A DNA stretch of 64,000 bases from Paenibacillus koleovorans NBRC 103111. GTDB lineage: Bacteria > Bacillota > Bacilli > Paenibacillales > NBRC-103111. This document shows positions 1 to 8,684 of the stretch, in pieces (the first letter of the stretch is position 1; the number at the start of each line of letters is the position of its first letter). The notes beneath the pieces are model-generated. The model was not told the origin of the DNA. It made no database searches and worked only from the letters and a program-made list of their open reading frames with translations. Location: assembly GCF_004000845.1 (NCBI RefSeq), contig NZ_BIMA01000022.1:16154-80153 (forward strand), read 5' to 3'. Position numbers and translations under genes: made by a program.

Positions 1-458
1 TGCTTATTTTCGGAAGGGCGATGGGGACGTACTTGTTCGAGCTGCTGCATTATCCAGCCGGGTTCACCCCGATCTGGCTGCTGCTGAAGACGGTAATCCC
101 GCTTGCGTCAATGGTCGGCGTATTTTTGTTGCTATACCGCATGACGCCGAACCGCCGGCTGACGTTCCGCGAGGTGCTGCCCGGGGCGTTGTTTACGACA
201 GTCGGATGGATCGCCACGTCCATGCTGTTTTCGTTTTACGTCAATCACTTCGGCAACTATTCCAAGACGTACGGCAGCCTCGGCGGGGTCATCGTGCTGT
301 TGATTTGGCTGTACATGAGCTCGATGATCATTCTCCTCGGAGGCGAGATCAATGCGACACTAGCCTTCGACCGGGATGGACAGCACAAGCCTATGGGGAA
401 AAAGTTCGGGATCGACGTGCCGTTCCTTGGGAGGCGGAAGCCGCCGATGAGCGGGTGA
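1..458 (+). CDS. YihY/BrkB family membrane protein, C-terminal part (cut by window edge)
   Basis: The reading frame is open at the left edge, so only the C-terminal part of the gene is present (about 150 residues; the first in-frame ATG is at 21). It shows the end of a YihY/virulence-factor BrkB family integral membrane protein. Two or three long hydrophobic segments are visible, and the segment containing YGSLGGVIVLLIWLYMSS followed by a GGEINA motif is characteristic of the family. A short charged, Lys/Arg-rich cytoplasmic tail follows. The family was once called ribonuclease BN, but that activity is not supported and its physiological role is unclear. The gene ends just before a strong bidirectional terminator and converges on the acyltransferase gene. 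The family call is confident; start and full length are unknown. Confidence 0.85.
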   Translation, partial: LIFGRAMGTYLFELLHYPAGFTPIWLLLKTVIPLASMVGVFLLLYRMTPNRRLTFREVLPGALFTTVGWIATSMLFSFYVNHFGNYSKTYGSLGGVIVLLIWLYMSSMIILLGGEINATLAFDRDGQHKPMGKKFGIDVPFLGRRKPPMSG

Positions 459-492
459 CCCTGAAATATTCGGTTTGTCGGTAGGCGGCAAG

Positions 493-535
493 AAAAAAGG
501 CAGTCTGGAGCGCGTTGCTCGCAGACTGCCTTTTT
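493..535. terminator. Bidirectional rho-independent terminator
   Basis: A near-perfect stem (AAAAAAGGCAGTCTG at 493-507 against CAGACTGCCTTTTT at 522-535) encloses a 14-nt loop. The A-tract on the left and T-tract on the right allow it to work in both directions. It lies between the convergent ends of the YihY-family and acyltransferase genes. Confidence 0.9.
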
Positions 536-538
536 GTT

Positions 539-2494
539 TTATCCGATATTTTCCGTATCGGCGGGATCCATCGCATCCGCCAACATACTCGCATAATACT
601 GGGCACCGTCTTTGTTCAAGTGAACGCCGTCGGAGTAGAAGAACGAATCCTTGTTCTCGCTCGCGGAATGCCAGTCGACCAGCTTCGTGTTCGCGTAGTG
701 GTCGGCGACCTCCGCCAGCATTGTGTTGACTTCCCCCTCCCATGGACGAGGCACGCGTGTGTTCACCAACAACACCTGTTGAACGTCACAGAGGGAGTGC
801 AGCAGAGACTCAAGCTGCTTCTTGGAGAAAGCGCCGTTTGTGCCTAGCTCGATGATGACGCGATTGCCCAGACGGCCTTCCGATTTGAGCTGATCGACGA
901 TCGAGGAAGCTTGCGCCATCTGGCGGCCGATCTTGCCCTCGACGACGATACCGGGCAGCAGCTTCTCGAGATACGGTGCAACATCGAGTAGCACCGAGTC
1001 GCCGATAGCGGTAATGTCTGAGCTGACGGATCCATCATTCGAATGCGAGCCGTTGTCAGGCTTATTGCCAGGTGTGGAGGTCGGCGTCGGCGTCGGACTT
1101 GAAGACGGCTTCGATGTTGGAGATGGAGTCGGTGCCGGCGTTGCTGACGGCGTACCCGAAGGTGTCGGCGTCGGAGTTTGGTCCGGTGGCGCCTGCGAGC
1201 CGGTATCGCCCTGCGTTTCGCAGCCGGAGTGACCGCATTGCTGCATGTCATCCGCATAGCTAGCTGTAGTCGTCGGATACCAGTTTATCGTTCCGCCGCA
1301 GAACAAGACAAGCGCGAGCAAAACACTGGATGTCGTAACGAGCAGCCGAACGCGTATGATGCCGGCCCGACCACCCCTTGTCGGCGTCTGCGTACGTCTC
1401 CACAACTTGCCGATCGCGCCTTGTCGAATCGGCTCTTCGACGAACCGCCAGCTCAGGTCGGACAAGATGAGCGTAGCGGCGATCTGCGCCATAATCCGAA
1501 TCCAATCTGGACCTCCGGTATTCACGGTCGGGCTGGACAACACAATGATAGGATAATGCCACAAATATATGCCGTAAGAGCGAACGCCCAGCCATCGAAG
1601 CGGCTTGCACCCGAACAGGCCGGCGAGGAAGCTGGCCGGATGCGCAAGCGCCGCCACGGCGAGCGCGGTTGCGATCGAGAGCAAGACGAAGCCTCCGCGG
1701 TATAAGAACGAATCGTATTCGTTAGTCGTTGCAATCAAATAGAGGATGATGCCGATTCCGATAGCGCCGGTTAAGTTGAGTGCGGTCTTGCCTAGCGTCG
1801 ACACGGCGGCCGACAGCTTCCGGCTCGGCCATACGAGCGCCAAGGCGGCGCCGATCAGCAGACCGAACGCGCGAGTATCCGTGCCATAGTAGACGCGGCT
1901 TGGATCTGTTCCAGGCTCATAGAGCATCACCATCGCAAGAGCGGAGGCGACGATCCCTACCGTCGTCAGGAAGAGCAGCTTGCCGCGCTGCGGGAAATAG
2001 CGAAGTCCCAGAGCGAAGAGAAGCGGCCAAATCAAGTAAAATTGCTCTTCCACCGCCAAGGACCATAGATGACCGAGCGGAGAAGGGGGCCCAAAGCTTT
2101 CGAAATACGATACTTCGCGAAACACGAACCACCAATTCATCACGTAGAGCACGGACGCGGCCACATCGTTCCGCAAAGAGGCTAGCAACGGGGGGTTGAA
2201 CCAATAGCTCCAAACAAGCACTCCCGCAATCATGACGAACATGGCCGGGAGCAGTCGGCGCGCACGCCGGATCCAAAACTGTCTCAAATCCAATTTGCCG
2301 TTCCGTCTCCATTGATCGGCGAGGAGATCGGTGATCAGGTACCCCGATAATACGAAGAATACTCCGACACCTAGAAGCCCTCCAGTCGCCCAATCCAGAT
2401 GAAGATGGTAGGCGATTACGGCTAATACTGCCAGTGCCCGCAATCCGTCCAAGCCGGGCATATAACGGCCGCCGTTCTTGATAGGCTTAATCAT
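539..2494 (-). CDS. Membrane acyltransferase (acyltransferase-3 + SGNH hydrolase), OatA-like
   Basis: A 651-aa protein with two domains. Residues about 10-350 form an acyltransferase-3 domain of about ten membrane segments, with the family N-terminus GLDGLRALAVLAVIAYH carrying the conserved His. A Pro/Ser/Thr-rich linker (about 410-465) follows. The C-terminal extracytoplasmic SGNH/GDSL domain shows GDS, GTNG and the D..H pair in SDGVHL. This architecture is that of peptidoglycan O-acetyltransferase OatA and related wall or surface-glycan acetyltransferases, which pass acetyl groups across the membrane. The start at 2494 is preferred because GAGGGGG lies just upstream; an in-frame ATG at 2545 lacks a site. 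Substrate (muramic acid or another glycan) is inferred only. It stands alone and converges on a terminator. Confidence 0.85.
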   Translation of the reverse strand: MIKPIKNGGRYMPGLDGLRALAVLAVIAYHLHLDWATGGLLGVGVFFVLSGYLITDLLADQWRRNGKLDLRQFWIRRARRLLPAMFVMIAGVLVWSYWFNPPLLASLRNDVAASVLYVMNWWFVFREVSYFESFGPPSPLGHLWSLAVEEQFYLIWPLLFALGLRYFPQRGKLLFLTTVGIVASALAMVMLYEPGTDPSRVYYGTDTRAFGLLIGAALALVWPSRKLSAAVSTLGKTALNLTGAIGIGIILYLIATTNEYDSFLYRGGFVLLSIATALAVAALAHPASFLAGLFGCKPLRWLGVRSYGIYLWHYPIIVLSSPTVNTGGPDWIRIMAQIAATLILSDLSWRFVEEPIRQGAIGKLWRRTQTPTRGGRAGIIRVRLLVTTSSVLLALVLFCGGTINWYPTTTASYADDMQQCGHSGCETQGDTGSQAPPDQTPTPTPSGTPSATPAPTPSPTSKPSSSPTPTPTSTPGNKPDNGSHSNDGSVSSDITAIGDSVLLDVAPYLEKLLPGIVVEGKIGRQMAQASSIVDQLKSEGRLGNRVIIELGTNGAFSKKQLESLLHSLCDVQQVLLVNTRVPRPWEGEVNTMLAEVADHYANTKLVDWHSASENKDSFFYSDGVHLNKDGAQYYASMLADAMDPADTENIG

Positions 2495-2723
2495 GCCAGA
2501 GACCCCCTCTGGCCCATTGTACACCGTCTGAACGGTGCTGCCCATTCTTTTTTTGAGGAAAAAAGCTCCTCATTTTCCCGGTCCCCGCCGGCGTTCTCTC
2601 CCGTGTGAAGCTCATGCTAGTCAAGCCCTTTCTTCAATGTTCTATGGCTCATTATAAACGTTTGGCGGACGGATTTAGTTACAAAAAAATGAAAGTTTAT
2701 TTCGTGGGAAATGGGGGAAACGA

Positions 2724-2752
2724 TTGACATATCAGTTCGTTAGTTATATAGT
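2724..2752 (+). promoter_or_regulatory. Sigma-A promoter of the GntR/ABC operon
   Basis: TTGACA (2724-2729), a 17-bp spacer and TATAGT (2747-2752) give a near-consensus vegetative promoter, about 55 bp upstream of the GntR start codon. The -10 box overlaps the left arm of the adjacent palindrome, as expected for a repressed promoter. Confidence 0.85.
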
Positions 2753-2785
2753 TAGTTACATGAGTAACTAACCAACTTAGTTGGT
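2751..2785 (+). promoter_or_regulatory. Two abutting palindromic operators, probably for the YtrA-type GntR regulator
   Basis: The first is a perfect 9-bp inverted repeat: arms GTTAGTTAC (2751-2759) and GTAACTAAC (2764-2772) around 4 nt. The second is a perfect 7-bp repeat: ACCAACT (2771-2777) and AGTTGGT (2779-2785) around one base. They cover the transcription start region immediately downstream of the -10 box. YtrA-type GntR proteins commonly autoregulate their transporter operons through such palindromes; binding here is inferred. Confidence 0.75.
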
Positions 2786-2806
2786 CACAAGGCGGTGGCT
2801 GAATGA

Positions 2807-3178
2807 ATGAGCTTACTAATGGATGACAATCGACCGATCTTCATGCAAATTGCCGAACGAATCGAGAACGACATCATCGAAGGGCGTCTGCCCGAGGAGT
2901 CGCAAGTGCCGTCAACGAATCAATTCGCCGCTTATTTTCAGATCAATCCCGCAACGGCTGCGAAAGGTGTCAATTTGCTCGTGGATCAAGGCATCATTTA
3001 CAAGAAGCGGGGGATCGGCATGTTCGTAGCGGAAGGGAGCCGGATAAAGCTGATGGAGAAGCGCAGGGAACAGTTTTACGAGGAATATGTAATTGCGATG
3101 ATACGCGAGGCGCAGAAGCTCGGCATATCGGCGGAGCAGCTGGCGGAAATGATACGCAGAGGGGAGAAGGGACAATGA
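2807..3178 (+). CDS. GntR family transcriptional regulator, YtrA-type
   Basis: A 123-aa DNA-binding protein. An N-terminal winged-helix GntR domain (residues about 8-75, IFMQIAERIENDII... VPSTNQFAAYF... GIGMFV) is followed by a short helical tail of about 45 residues instead of a large effector domain. That short form defines the YtrA subfamily, which typically represses a linked ABC transporter operon. AAGGCGGTGG sits 8 nt before the chosen ATG; a second Met five codons in is possible. Its stop overlaps the ABC ATPase start by 4 nt (ATGA), indicating translational coupling. The strong promoter and two palindromes just upstream suggest autoregulation. The effector is unknown; cell-envelope-active compounds are a common theme in the subfamily. 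Confidence 0.9.
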   Translation: MSLLMDDNRPIFMQIAERIENDIIEGRLPEESQVPSTNQFAAYFQINPATAAKGVNLLVDQGIIYKKRGIGMFVAEGSRIKLMEKRREQFYEEYVIAMIREAQKLGISAEQLAEMIRRGEKGQ

Positions 3179-4074
3179 GCGCAGCAGTAGTGGAAGTAAC
3201 GCAGTTGACGAAGAGATATGGCAATCGGAACGCAGTAAATGAGGTGAGCTTCTCGCTCGAGGCTGACAAAATTTATGGGCTGTTGGGTCGCAATGGGGCC
3301 GGCAAAACTACGATCATGCATATGCTGACGGCGCAGCTGTTTCCCAGCAGCGGTACGATCAAGCTGTTCGGGGAGGAGCCTTACGAGAACGAGTCGGCGC
3401 TGAGCCGTGTGTGCTTTATTAAGGAAAGCCAGAAATATCCCGACGCTTTCCGGGTGATAGACGTGTTGAAGACGGCTTCTTATTTGTACCCGAACTGGGA
3501 TATGGATTACGCGTTGTCACTGGCGAAGGAGTTCAGGTTGCCGCTCGACCGGCGCATCAAGAAGCTGTCGCGAGGTATGCTCTCGTCCGTCGGTATCGTG
3601 ACGGGGTTGGCGACGCGGGCACCTCTGACGATATTCGACGAGCCTTATCTCGGCCTGGACGCCGTTGCTCGAAGCCTGTTCTACGACAGACTGATCGAAG
3701 ATTATAGCGCTCATCCGCGGACGGTCATTCTGTCCACGCATCTGATCGACGAGGTGAGCCGGCTGCTGGAGCATATTCTGCTCATCGACGACGGCATGCT
3801 GCTCGTGAACGAGGATGCCGATACGCTGCGCGAACGCGCCTTTGCCGTTGCGGGCACCACGTCCGCAGTGGAAGCGTTCATTACAGGCAAGCAGGTGCTG
3901 AGCCGAGACCAGCTTGGGGGGCTGACTACCGCGACGATCATGGGGCATTTGAATGGGGCCGAGCGCAAGTATGCAGCCGAGCTTGGGCTTGAGCTTGCTC
4001 CGATTTCTCTGCAGCAGCTCGTCGTTCATCTGACTAAGAACGGTTCGGAGAAGAAAGGAGCGGATGGACAATGA
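3175..4074 (+). CDS. ABC transporter ATP-binding protein (YtrB-like)
   Basis: A 299-aa nucleotide-binding subunit of an ABC exporter-type transporter. Visible motifs are Walker A GRNGAGKTT (near residue 38), signature region LSRGM, Walker B LTIFDEPYLGLD and the H-loop His in ILSTHLIDE. The signature LSRGM departs from the usual LSGGQ, which is common in the YtrB/YhcH-type subfamily. Residues after about 215 form a C-terminal extension as in ABC-2-type exporters. It overlaps its neighbours by 4 nt on both sides (ATGA), so regulator, ATPase and membrane protein form one tightly coupled operon. The transported substrate cannot be deduced. Confidence 0.9.
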   Translation: MSAAVVEVTQLTKRYGNRNAVNEVSFSLEADKIYGLLGRNGAGKTTIMHMLTAQLFPSSGTIKLFGEEPYENESALSRVCFIKESQKYPDAFRVIDVLKTASYLYPNWDMDYALSLAKEFRLPLDRRIKKLSRGMLSSVGIVTGLATRAPLTIFDEPYLGLDAVARSLFYDRLIEDYSAHPRTVILSTHLIDEVSRLLEHILLIDDGMLLVNEDADTLRERAFAVAGTTSAVEAFITGKQVLSRDQLGGLTTATIMGHLNGAERKYAAELGLELAPISLQQLVVHLTKNGSEKKGADGQ

Positions 4075-4760
4075 ATCGTACGCTTGCGGTCATAAGAATG
4101 CATAGTTTGAACCGGTTCGGCTGGTTCTTTTTGCCCTGGATCATTATGTTCAGCAGCTTCGTGATCAACCTTGGCATAGCCGTGCTCGGACAGCCGGAAG
4201 GCGGCGTCACGACCGGGGGGCTCGCTTCGGCTTACATCTACTTTTTCGTCATGGGCATCGTCATCCCGGCGGATACGTTCTCCTTCAGTCTCGGGTTAGG
4301 CGTGCGGCGCAAAGATTATTTCTGGGGAACGAACGCGATGTTCGGCCTTGTAGCGGTTGGCTCCGCCATTCTGTTGACTCTCTTCTCGATCGTCGAGAAT
4401 GCGACTTCCGGCTGGGGAGTGGATTTGCACTTCTTCCATCTGCCCTTTTTGTCCGACGGCACCGTGCTCAATTGGCTTTGGGTACATTTTGTAGGGATCG
4501 TGTTCTGCTACGCCTCCGGTTTGGTTATTGCGAGCATTTATCGCAGACTCGGCCGCAATTCCTTGTACGTCTTCTTCTTCGCCATGATTGTCATCGGTTC
4601 GCTCGGTTCTTATCTGATGACGACCTACGGTCTATGGCGTGACTTGTTCGACTTTTTCAGCGGATATACGGCGTCCGGATTTGCAGGATGGCTCATGCTC
4701 GTGTCGCTGGTGTACGTTGGGGTTTCCTATGGGCTTTTCAGGAGAGCAACCGTTCAATAA
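4071..4760 (+). CDS. ABC transporter membrane subunit (ABC-2-like permease)
   Basis: A 229-aa integral membrane protein with about six hydrophobic segments, beginning near WFFLPWIIMFSSFVINLGIA and ending with GFAGWLMLVSLVYVGVSYG. It has no recognisable catalytic motif. Its start overlaps the upstream ATPase stop (ATGA), and the GntR-ATPase-membrane protein order marks it as the permease of that system. No other membrane subunit is present in the operon, so the transporter would be a homodimer or recruit a partner from elsewhere. A hairpin with a T-rich tail follows. Confidence 0.75.
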   Translation: MNRTLAVIRMHSLNRFGWFFLPWIIMFSSFVINLGIAVLGQPEGGVTTGGLASAYIYFFVMGIVIPADTFSFSLGLGVRRKDYFWGTNAMFGLVAVGSAILLTLFSIVENATSGWGVDLHFFHLPFLSDGTVLNWLWVHFVGIVFCYASGLVIASIYRRLGRNSLYVFFFAMIVIGSLGSYLMTTYGLWRDLFDFFSGYTASGFAGWLMLVSLVYVGVSYGLFRRATVQ

Positions 4761-4778
4761 CATGCCTATGCTCCTTCA

Positions 4779-4830
4779 ATCGCGCTCCATTCTCCGATCG
4801 CCCTCGATCGAGCCGGGGCGCGATTTCTTT
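4779..4830 (+). terminator. Probable rho-independent terminator
   Basis: ATCGCGCTCC (4779-4788) pairs with GGGGCGCGAT (4815-4824) with one G-T pair, followed by TTCTTT. It closes the GntR/ABC operon. The loop is long and the T-tract is interrupted. Confidence 0.55.
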
Positions 4831-4895
4831 ACCCGACTGCCACGTTGCTGTACAATGAGGTCAGCAAGTGCTGCCGGAAGGAGATTGCCTGACTT

Positions 4896-6134
4896 ATGAA
4901 TTCCAGATACTTGGCCGGTTTCTCACTCGCCTTTATGGCGGCCGGCTTTCTCGTGACCTTATTTTTACCGGAAAATACAGCTACATTCCTGTTGAAGGGC
5001 GGCTTCGAAGCGGGACTCGTCGGCGGTATCGCCGACTGGTTCGCGGTGACCGCCCTCTTCCGGCATCCGCTCGGCATTCCGATCCCCCATACGTCGCTTC
5101 TGCTCAAGAACAAGCAGCGGATCGTACAGTCGCTCATCTCGGCTACGGAGAACGAGCTGCTGAACAAGAAGAGCATCGAGCAGCAGCTGCGCAAGCTTCA
5201 GCCGCTACGTCTGGCCGGGGCTCAGCTTACGCGGCTGATGGGGCTGAAGCGGGTTCGCCTCGCACTATTAGAGCAGGCGACCGATATCGTTCGCCGCCTG
5301 CCGCTGGAGAAGCTGGCGCCATCGGTACAAGCGGGGCTTGCGGCTTATGTTCGGCAAGCGGATGTGAAGCAGGCGGCTGAGAAGCTGGTGGAGCATGCCA
5401 TGCGCGGCGGTTATGACGAGCGTGCGTTCGATTATGCGTTGACCGAAGCGTCTCGCTGGGCGTCCCGGCAGGATACGCAGGCGATGCTCGGCAAGCTGGC
5501 GAATGAGAAGCTGGCCGAAGTGAAGATGGGCGGGCTGATGGGTTTCGCTTTTCAGGCGTTCGTCGGCTTTATGGACGAGGAGAAGCTCGGGGTAATGCTG
5601 CAAGGATTAATCGTCTCGGCAATCCGTGATCTGATGCAGCAGGACAACCCGCACCGCGAGTCGATCATACGCGAAATCCGCATCCGGCTGTTCCAGTTGG
5701 CGGATGACGAGGCGCGTATGGACCAGTTGAAGGAAGGCGCGGTGCGGCTGCTGGAGGGCGAGACTGGGGAGAAGTTTCTGCTCGCCCGACTCGAGGAGCT
5801 TCGTGCGCTCGTGCTGGACAAGCTGGAGGAGGCTCGGGCCGATGGCGGCCGGATTATATTCACAGCTTACCGGTCCGTCATGCGCGGGCTGAACGAGGAG
5901 CCCGAGCGGATCGCTCCTTGGGAGAACCGGCTGCTCGCTCATGTGATCGGCTGGGTTGAGAACAATCACTATCGCATCGGCCGTCTCATTCAATCGAACG
6001 TCGATCAGATGGACGACTCGGCGCTTGTGCGTTTGATCGAGGAGAAGATCGGCAAAGATTTGCAGTGGATCCGTGTGAACGGCGCTTTGTGCGGCTTTGC
6101 GGTTGGGTTGATCTTGTCTATAATTCAGCTCTAA
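4896..6134 (+). CDS. DUF445 domain-containing membrane protein
   Basis: A 412-aa protein of the DUF445 (YjiN-like) family. A hydrophobic N-terminal segment (about 5-25) is followed by the family signature GGIADWFAVTALFRHPLG, then a long Leu/Arg/Glu-rich helical region, and a second hydrophobic stretch at the extreme C-terminus (NGALCGFAVGLILSIIQL). The protein therefore probably spans the membrane at both ends with a large helical domain between. Family function is unknown. AAGGAGA precedes the ATG by about 11 nt. It is a single gene between a terminator and the acetyltransferase. Confidence 0.9.
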   Translation: MNSRYLAGFSLAFMAAGFLVTLFLPENTATFLLKGGFEAGLVGGIADWFAVTALFRHPLGIPIPHTSLLLKNKQRIVQSLISATENELLNKKSIEQQLRKLQPLRLAGAQLTRLMGLKRVRLALLEQATDIVRRLPLEKLAPSVQAGLAAYVRQADVKQAAEKLVEHAMRGGYDERAFDYALTEASRWASRQDTQAMLGKLANEKLAEVKMGGLMGFAFQAFVGFMDEEKLGVMLQGLIVSAIRDLMQQDNPHRESIIREIRIRLFQLADDEARMDQLKEGAVRLLEGETGEKFLLARLEELRALVLDKLEEARADGGRIIFTAYRSVMRGLNEEPERIAPWENRLLAHVIGWVENNHYRIGRLIQSNVDQMDDSALVRLIEEKIGKDLQWIRVNGALCGFAVGLILSIIQL

Positions 6135-6253
6135 TTCGGCTGGCGGGGTCAAGGGCAGGAGTTTGCCGGCAGCATGTCGAATAGTAGAAGCTCAGCGTCG
6201 GTAACCTGGGACGCTTTCTTCGATGACTATGAATGAAGGAGATTTCCGTTCTC

Positions 6254-7039
6254 ATGACGATAAACCGCTCTACGCTCAAACCCGAAGTGCAAGCTTACTT
6301 GGACCGCATCGACTTCGACGGCCCGATTGATACAAGCGTCGCCTGTCTCGCCGGATTGCAAAACGCTCATCTTCATGCCGTCCCCTATGAAAATTTGGAT
6401 ATCTTGAACCGTGTGCCGCTGTCGCTGGCGATACCGGATTTGTACAGTAAAATCGTGGAACGCCGCCGGGGCGGATTCTGCTTCGAGCTCAACTCGCTGT
6501 TCGGCTGGCTGCTGCGCGAGCTCGGCTTCGAAGTGACCGACCTGTTCGCGCGCTTCTGGCGCGACGAGCCGAACCCGCCGCCGAAGCGGCGCCATCAGGT
6601 GTTCCGCGTCGATATCGACGGGATCGCTTACTTGTGCGACGTAGGAGTCGGCGGCATCGTGCCGCGTGAGCCTGTACGGCTCGTGGAGGGCGAGGAGCAG
6701 CGGCAGGGCAATGAGACGTACCGGATGGACGTCGATCCGTATTTCGGCTGGGTGCTCATGGAGCTCAAGAAAGGCGACTGGGTGCGAATCTATTCGTTTA
6801 CGGAAGAGCCTCAGTTATCCAAAGACTTTTACACAGCCTCCTTTTGGTGCGAATATGCGCCGGACTCGATCTTCCGCACCAATACAATGGTGGCGATCCG
6901 CACGAAGGAAGGCCGCAATACGATAGCCGGACGCGAGTTCCGGATTTTCACCTCTGAAGGCGTCAAGGCGTTCACGCCGGAGACGGAAGAGGATTACCGG
7001 GTAGCGCTGCGCACGTATTTCGGTATCGTGCTCGATTAA
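6254..7039 (+). CDS. Arylamine N-acetyltransferase
   Basis: A 261-aa NAT-family enzyme that transfers acetyl from acetyl-CoA to arylamines, hydrazines or hydroxyarylamines by a Cys-His-Asp triad. With the start used here, Cys76 lies in RRGGFCFELN, His114 in HQVFRVDIDG and Asp129 in CDVGVGG, in the order and spacing of the family. The length is normal. AAGGAG (6236-6241) lies 12 nt before the ATG at 6254, while an upstream ATG at 6233 has no site and would contain the AAGGAG, so 6254 is preferred. It converges on the regulator gene at 7051 with only about 11 nt between stops and no clear terminator. Confidence 0.88.
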   Translation: MTINRSTLKPEVQAYLDRIDFDGPIDTSVACLAGLQNAHLHAVPYENLDILNRVPLSLAIPDLYSKIVERRRGGFCFELNSLFGWLLRELGFEVTDLFARFWRDEPNPPPKRRHQVFRVDIDGIAYLCDVGVGGIVPREPVRLVEGEEQRQGNETYRMDVDPYFGWVLMELKKGDWVRIYSFTEEPQLSKDFYTASFWCEYAPDSIFRTNTMVAIRTKEGRNTIAGREFRIFTSEGVKAFTPETEEDYRVALRTYFGIVLD

Positions 7040-7050
7040 TTTGGGTTCGA

Positions 7051-8157
7051 TTAATATTTACGGTCAAGCATAATATTCGGTTTGATCGTATTTTTGTATT
7101 CGCTTAATGTCATTCCAGTGCTTTTTTTAAACATGGCTGCAAAATGCGGATAGCTATTAAAACCTACCTTTTCCGCTAATTCATAATGTCGGTATAATCC
7201 GCTGCCTAAATATTGCTTGGAGCGTTCTATCCGTGACTGAAGAACGTAATCAAGATAAGGAATGCCAAGCTCTTTTTTGAATAAATATCCAAAATGGGAA
7301 GCGCTCATTTGGATCATTTGGGCTACTTTTTCCTGACTAAGACCAGATTCCAAGTGGTCATGGATATAAGCGACCGCTCGGGCGATTTCCGGTCTTAGCC
7401 GAGTGCTGCGTTCCTCGCGATCACGCTGCTGCACGATCCAATCACGGAAAAGGCCAAGCGCTTCGGCCAGTGAAGGAGCTCCTGCCAAGGTAGGCTTTGT
7501 TAGGTCGTGATCCACTGACCAATACTCACTGCTTTTCTGAAAATTGGAGGGGGCTAATTTTTCCAACCATTGGATGGCATTCTCCGGGTCGGGCTTCAGC
7601 TTTTCCAAAGTCGTTCTGACTCGTAGAATCCAAACGTTCCATTCTTCATCGGAACTATCCTTGGCTATTAATTCGGCATATTCAGACTCCAGAAATAAAA
7701 CAGCCTCCGTTGACCAGCTACAGAACGGGGTCAACTGGTTTTCGTATAGCGGTACGGGTCTTTCCCGATAAAAACGGTGGCGATGCAAGCCAGTCAGACG
7801 GCCAAAAACTTCAGGTAAAAGCACGATTTGGAGAAATGGCTTTGAAAAGATGACATTAAGCGTACAGTCCAGTAAACGCCTTAATGTAAGATTCAGGTGA
7901 TGACTGACGATTGTTGCGGTTTCTATTTCCGCTGGAAGATCATCGGCACGGCCGGAAATTAACAGCGCAAAATGGCCCGGTTCACGGGGAAGCACTTCCA
8001 CTGGGAACCCATAGTGGGCAGAAGCGGTTTCACAAACAATTTCGAGCAAGCTGAATTCAACAAGCGGTACATCATGATCCGGGTAGCGCCGCCAGAATGG
8101 CAATGCGTTATCAATACGGCAAGATAACAACATATGGCAGCCCGATCCCAACTTCAT
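7051..8157 (-). CDS. C-terminal half of a split YesN-type regulator (AraC HTH)
   Basis: A 368-aa product ending in an AraC/XylS DNA-binding domain (about 265-360: AVAYIHDHLESGLSQEKVAQM... KSTGMTLSEYK). The preceding part matches the middle region of YesN-type response regulators, but the receiver domain is absent and is encoded by the next gene upstream (8154-8684). The two frames overlap by 4 nt (ATGA). Either a one-base shift has broken a single YesN gene, or the two halves are made by coupled translation. The neighbouring YesM-type kinase and sugar importer suggest control of that importer. No good ribosome binding site is visible other than through coupling. A sequencing error is possible. 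Confidence 0.75.
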   Translation of the reverse strand: MKLGSGCHMLLSCRIDNALPFWRRYPDHDVPLVEFSLLEIVCETASAHYGFPVEVLPREPGHFALLISGRADDLPAEIETATIVSHHLNLTLRRLLDCTLNVIFSKPFLQIVLLPEVFGRLTGLHRHRFYRERPVPLYENQLTPFCSWSTEAVLFLESEYAELIAKDSSDEEWNVWILRVRTTLEKLKPDPENAIQWLEKLAPSNFQKSSEYWSVDHDLTKPTLAGAPSLAEALGLFRDWIVQQRDREERSTRLRPEIARAVAYIHDHLESGLSQEKVAQMIQMSASHFGYLFKKELGIPYLDYVLQSRIERSKQYLGSGLYRHYELAEKVGFNSYPHFAAMFKKSTGMTLSEYKNTIKPNIMLDRKY

Positions 8158-8684
8158 GCCGATTGCAGAAGCGGTTTTATGTATTTTTCACGTTCATCTG
8201 CGGTTGCCCCGCTAAATAAATCCTCCATCCATTTTCGACGAAGCGAGTAGCGGTAATTGCGAATTAAATAGCGATGGGAATCCTGCTGTTCGCGGTTTGA
8301 TCTTCTTTCATCAAGCAGCTTTGAAGCCCGTTCAATCGCTGATTTCGCTGAGTCGGGATCGATGGGGGATTTAAGAATATATCCAGATGCGCCAAGTGCC
8401 ATCGCTTTTCGCACAAAGTCGAAATCGCGATGTGCGGTCAGCACGATACTTGAATGCGGCGTCGTTTCGTCGCGAAGCTTCTCAAGCAGTGCGAAGCCAT
8501 CCATCTCCGGCATTGTCAAATCGATTAATACAATGTCCGGTTGTTCCAATCGGAATAGCTCTAACGCTTTAACTCCGTTTTCGGCTTCCCCGCAAATCAT
8601 ACATAACCAATCCGTCCAAGGAAATGATCGGCGAATATGACTTCGCGTAACGGATTCATCATCAACTATCATGACTTTGCGCAT
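8154..8684 (-). CDS. Receiver half of a split YesN-type response regulator
   Basis: A 176-aa CheY-like receiver with Asp8/Asp9, the phosphoacceptor Asp55 in IVLIDLTMPEMDG, a Thr in VLTAH and Lys105 in YILKSP. About 55 further residues (LLDERRSNREQQDS... DLFSGATADEREKYIKPLLQSA) are the start of the usual YesN linker and then stop abruptly. A normal YesN regulator is about 500-545 aa with its AraC domain on the same chain; here that domain lies in the next frame. GAGGAGGG precedes the ATG. The gene overlaps the kinase by 23 nt and is its natural partner. Confidence 0.8.
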   Translation of the reverse strand: MRKVMIVDDESVTRSHIRRSFPWTDWLCMICGEAENGVKALELFRLEQPDIVLIDLTMPEMDGFALLEKLRDETTPHSSIVLTAHRDFDFVRKAMALGASGYILKSPIDPDSAKSAIERASKLLDERRSNREQQDSHRYLIRNYRYSLRRKWMEDLFSGATADEREKYIKPLLQSA

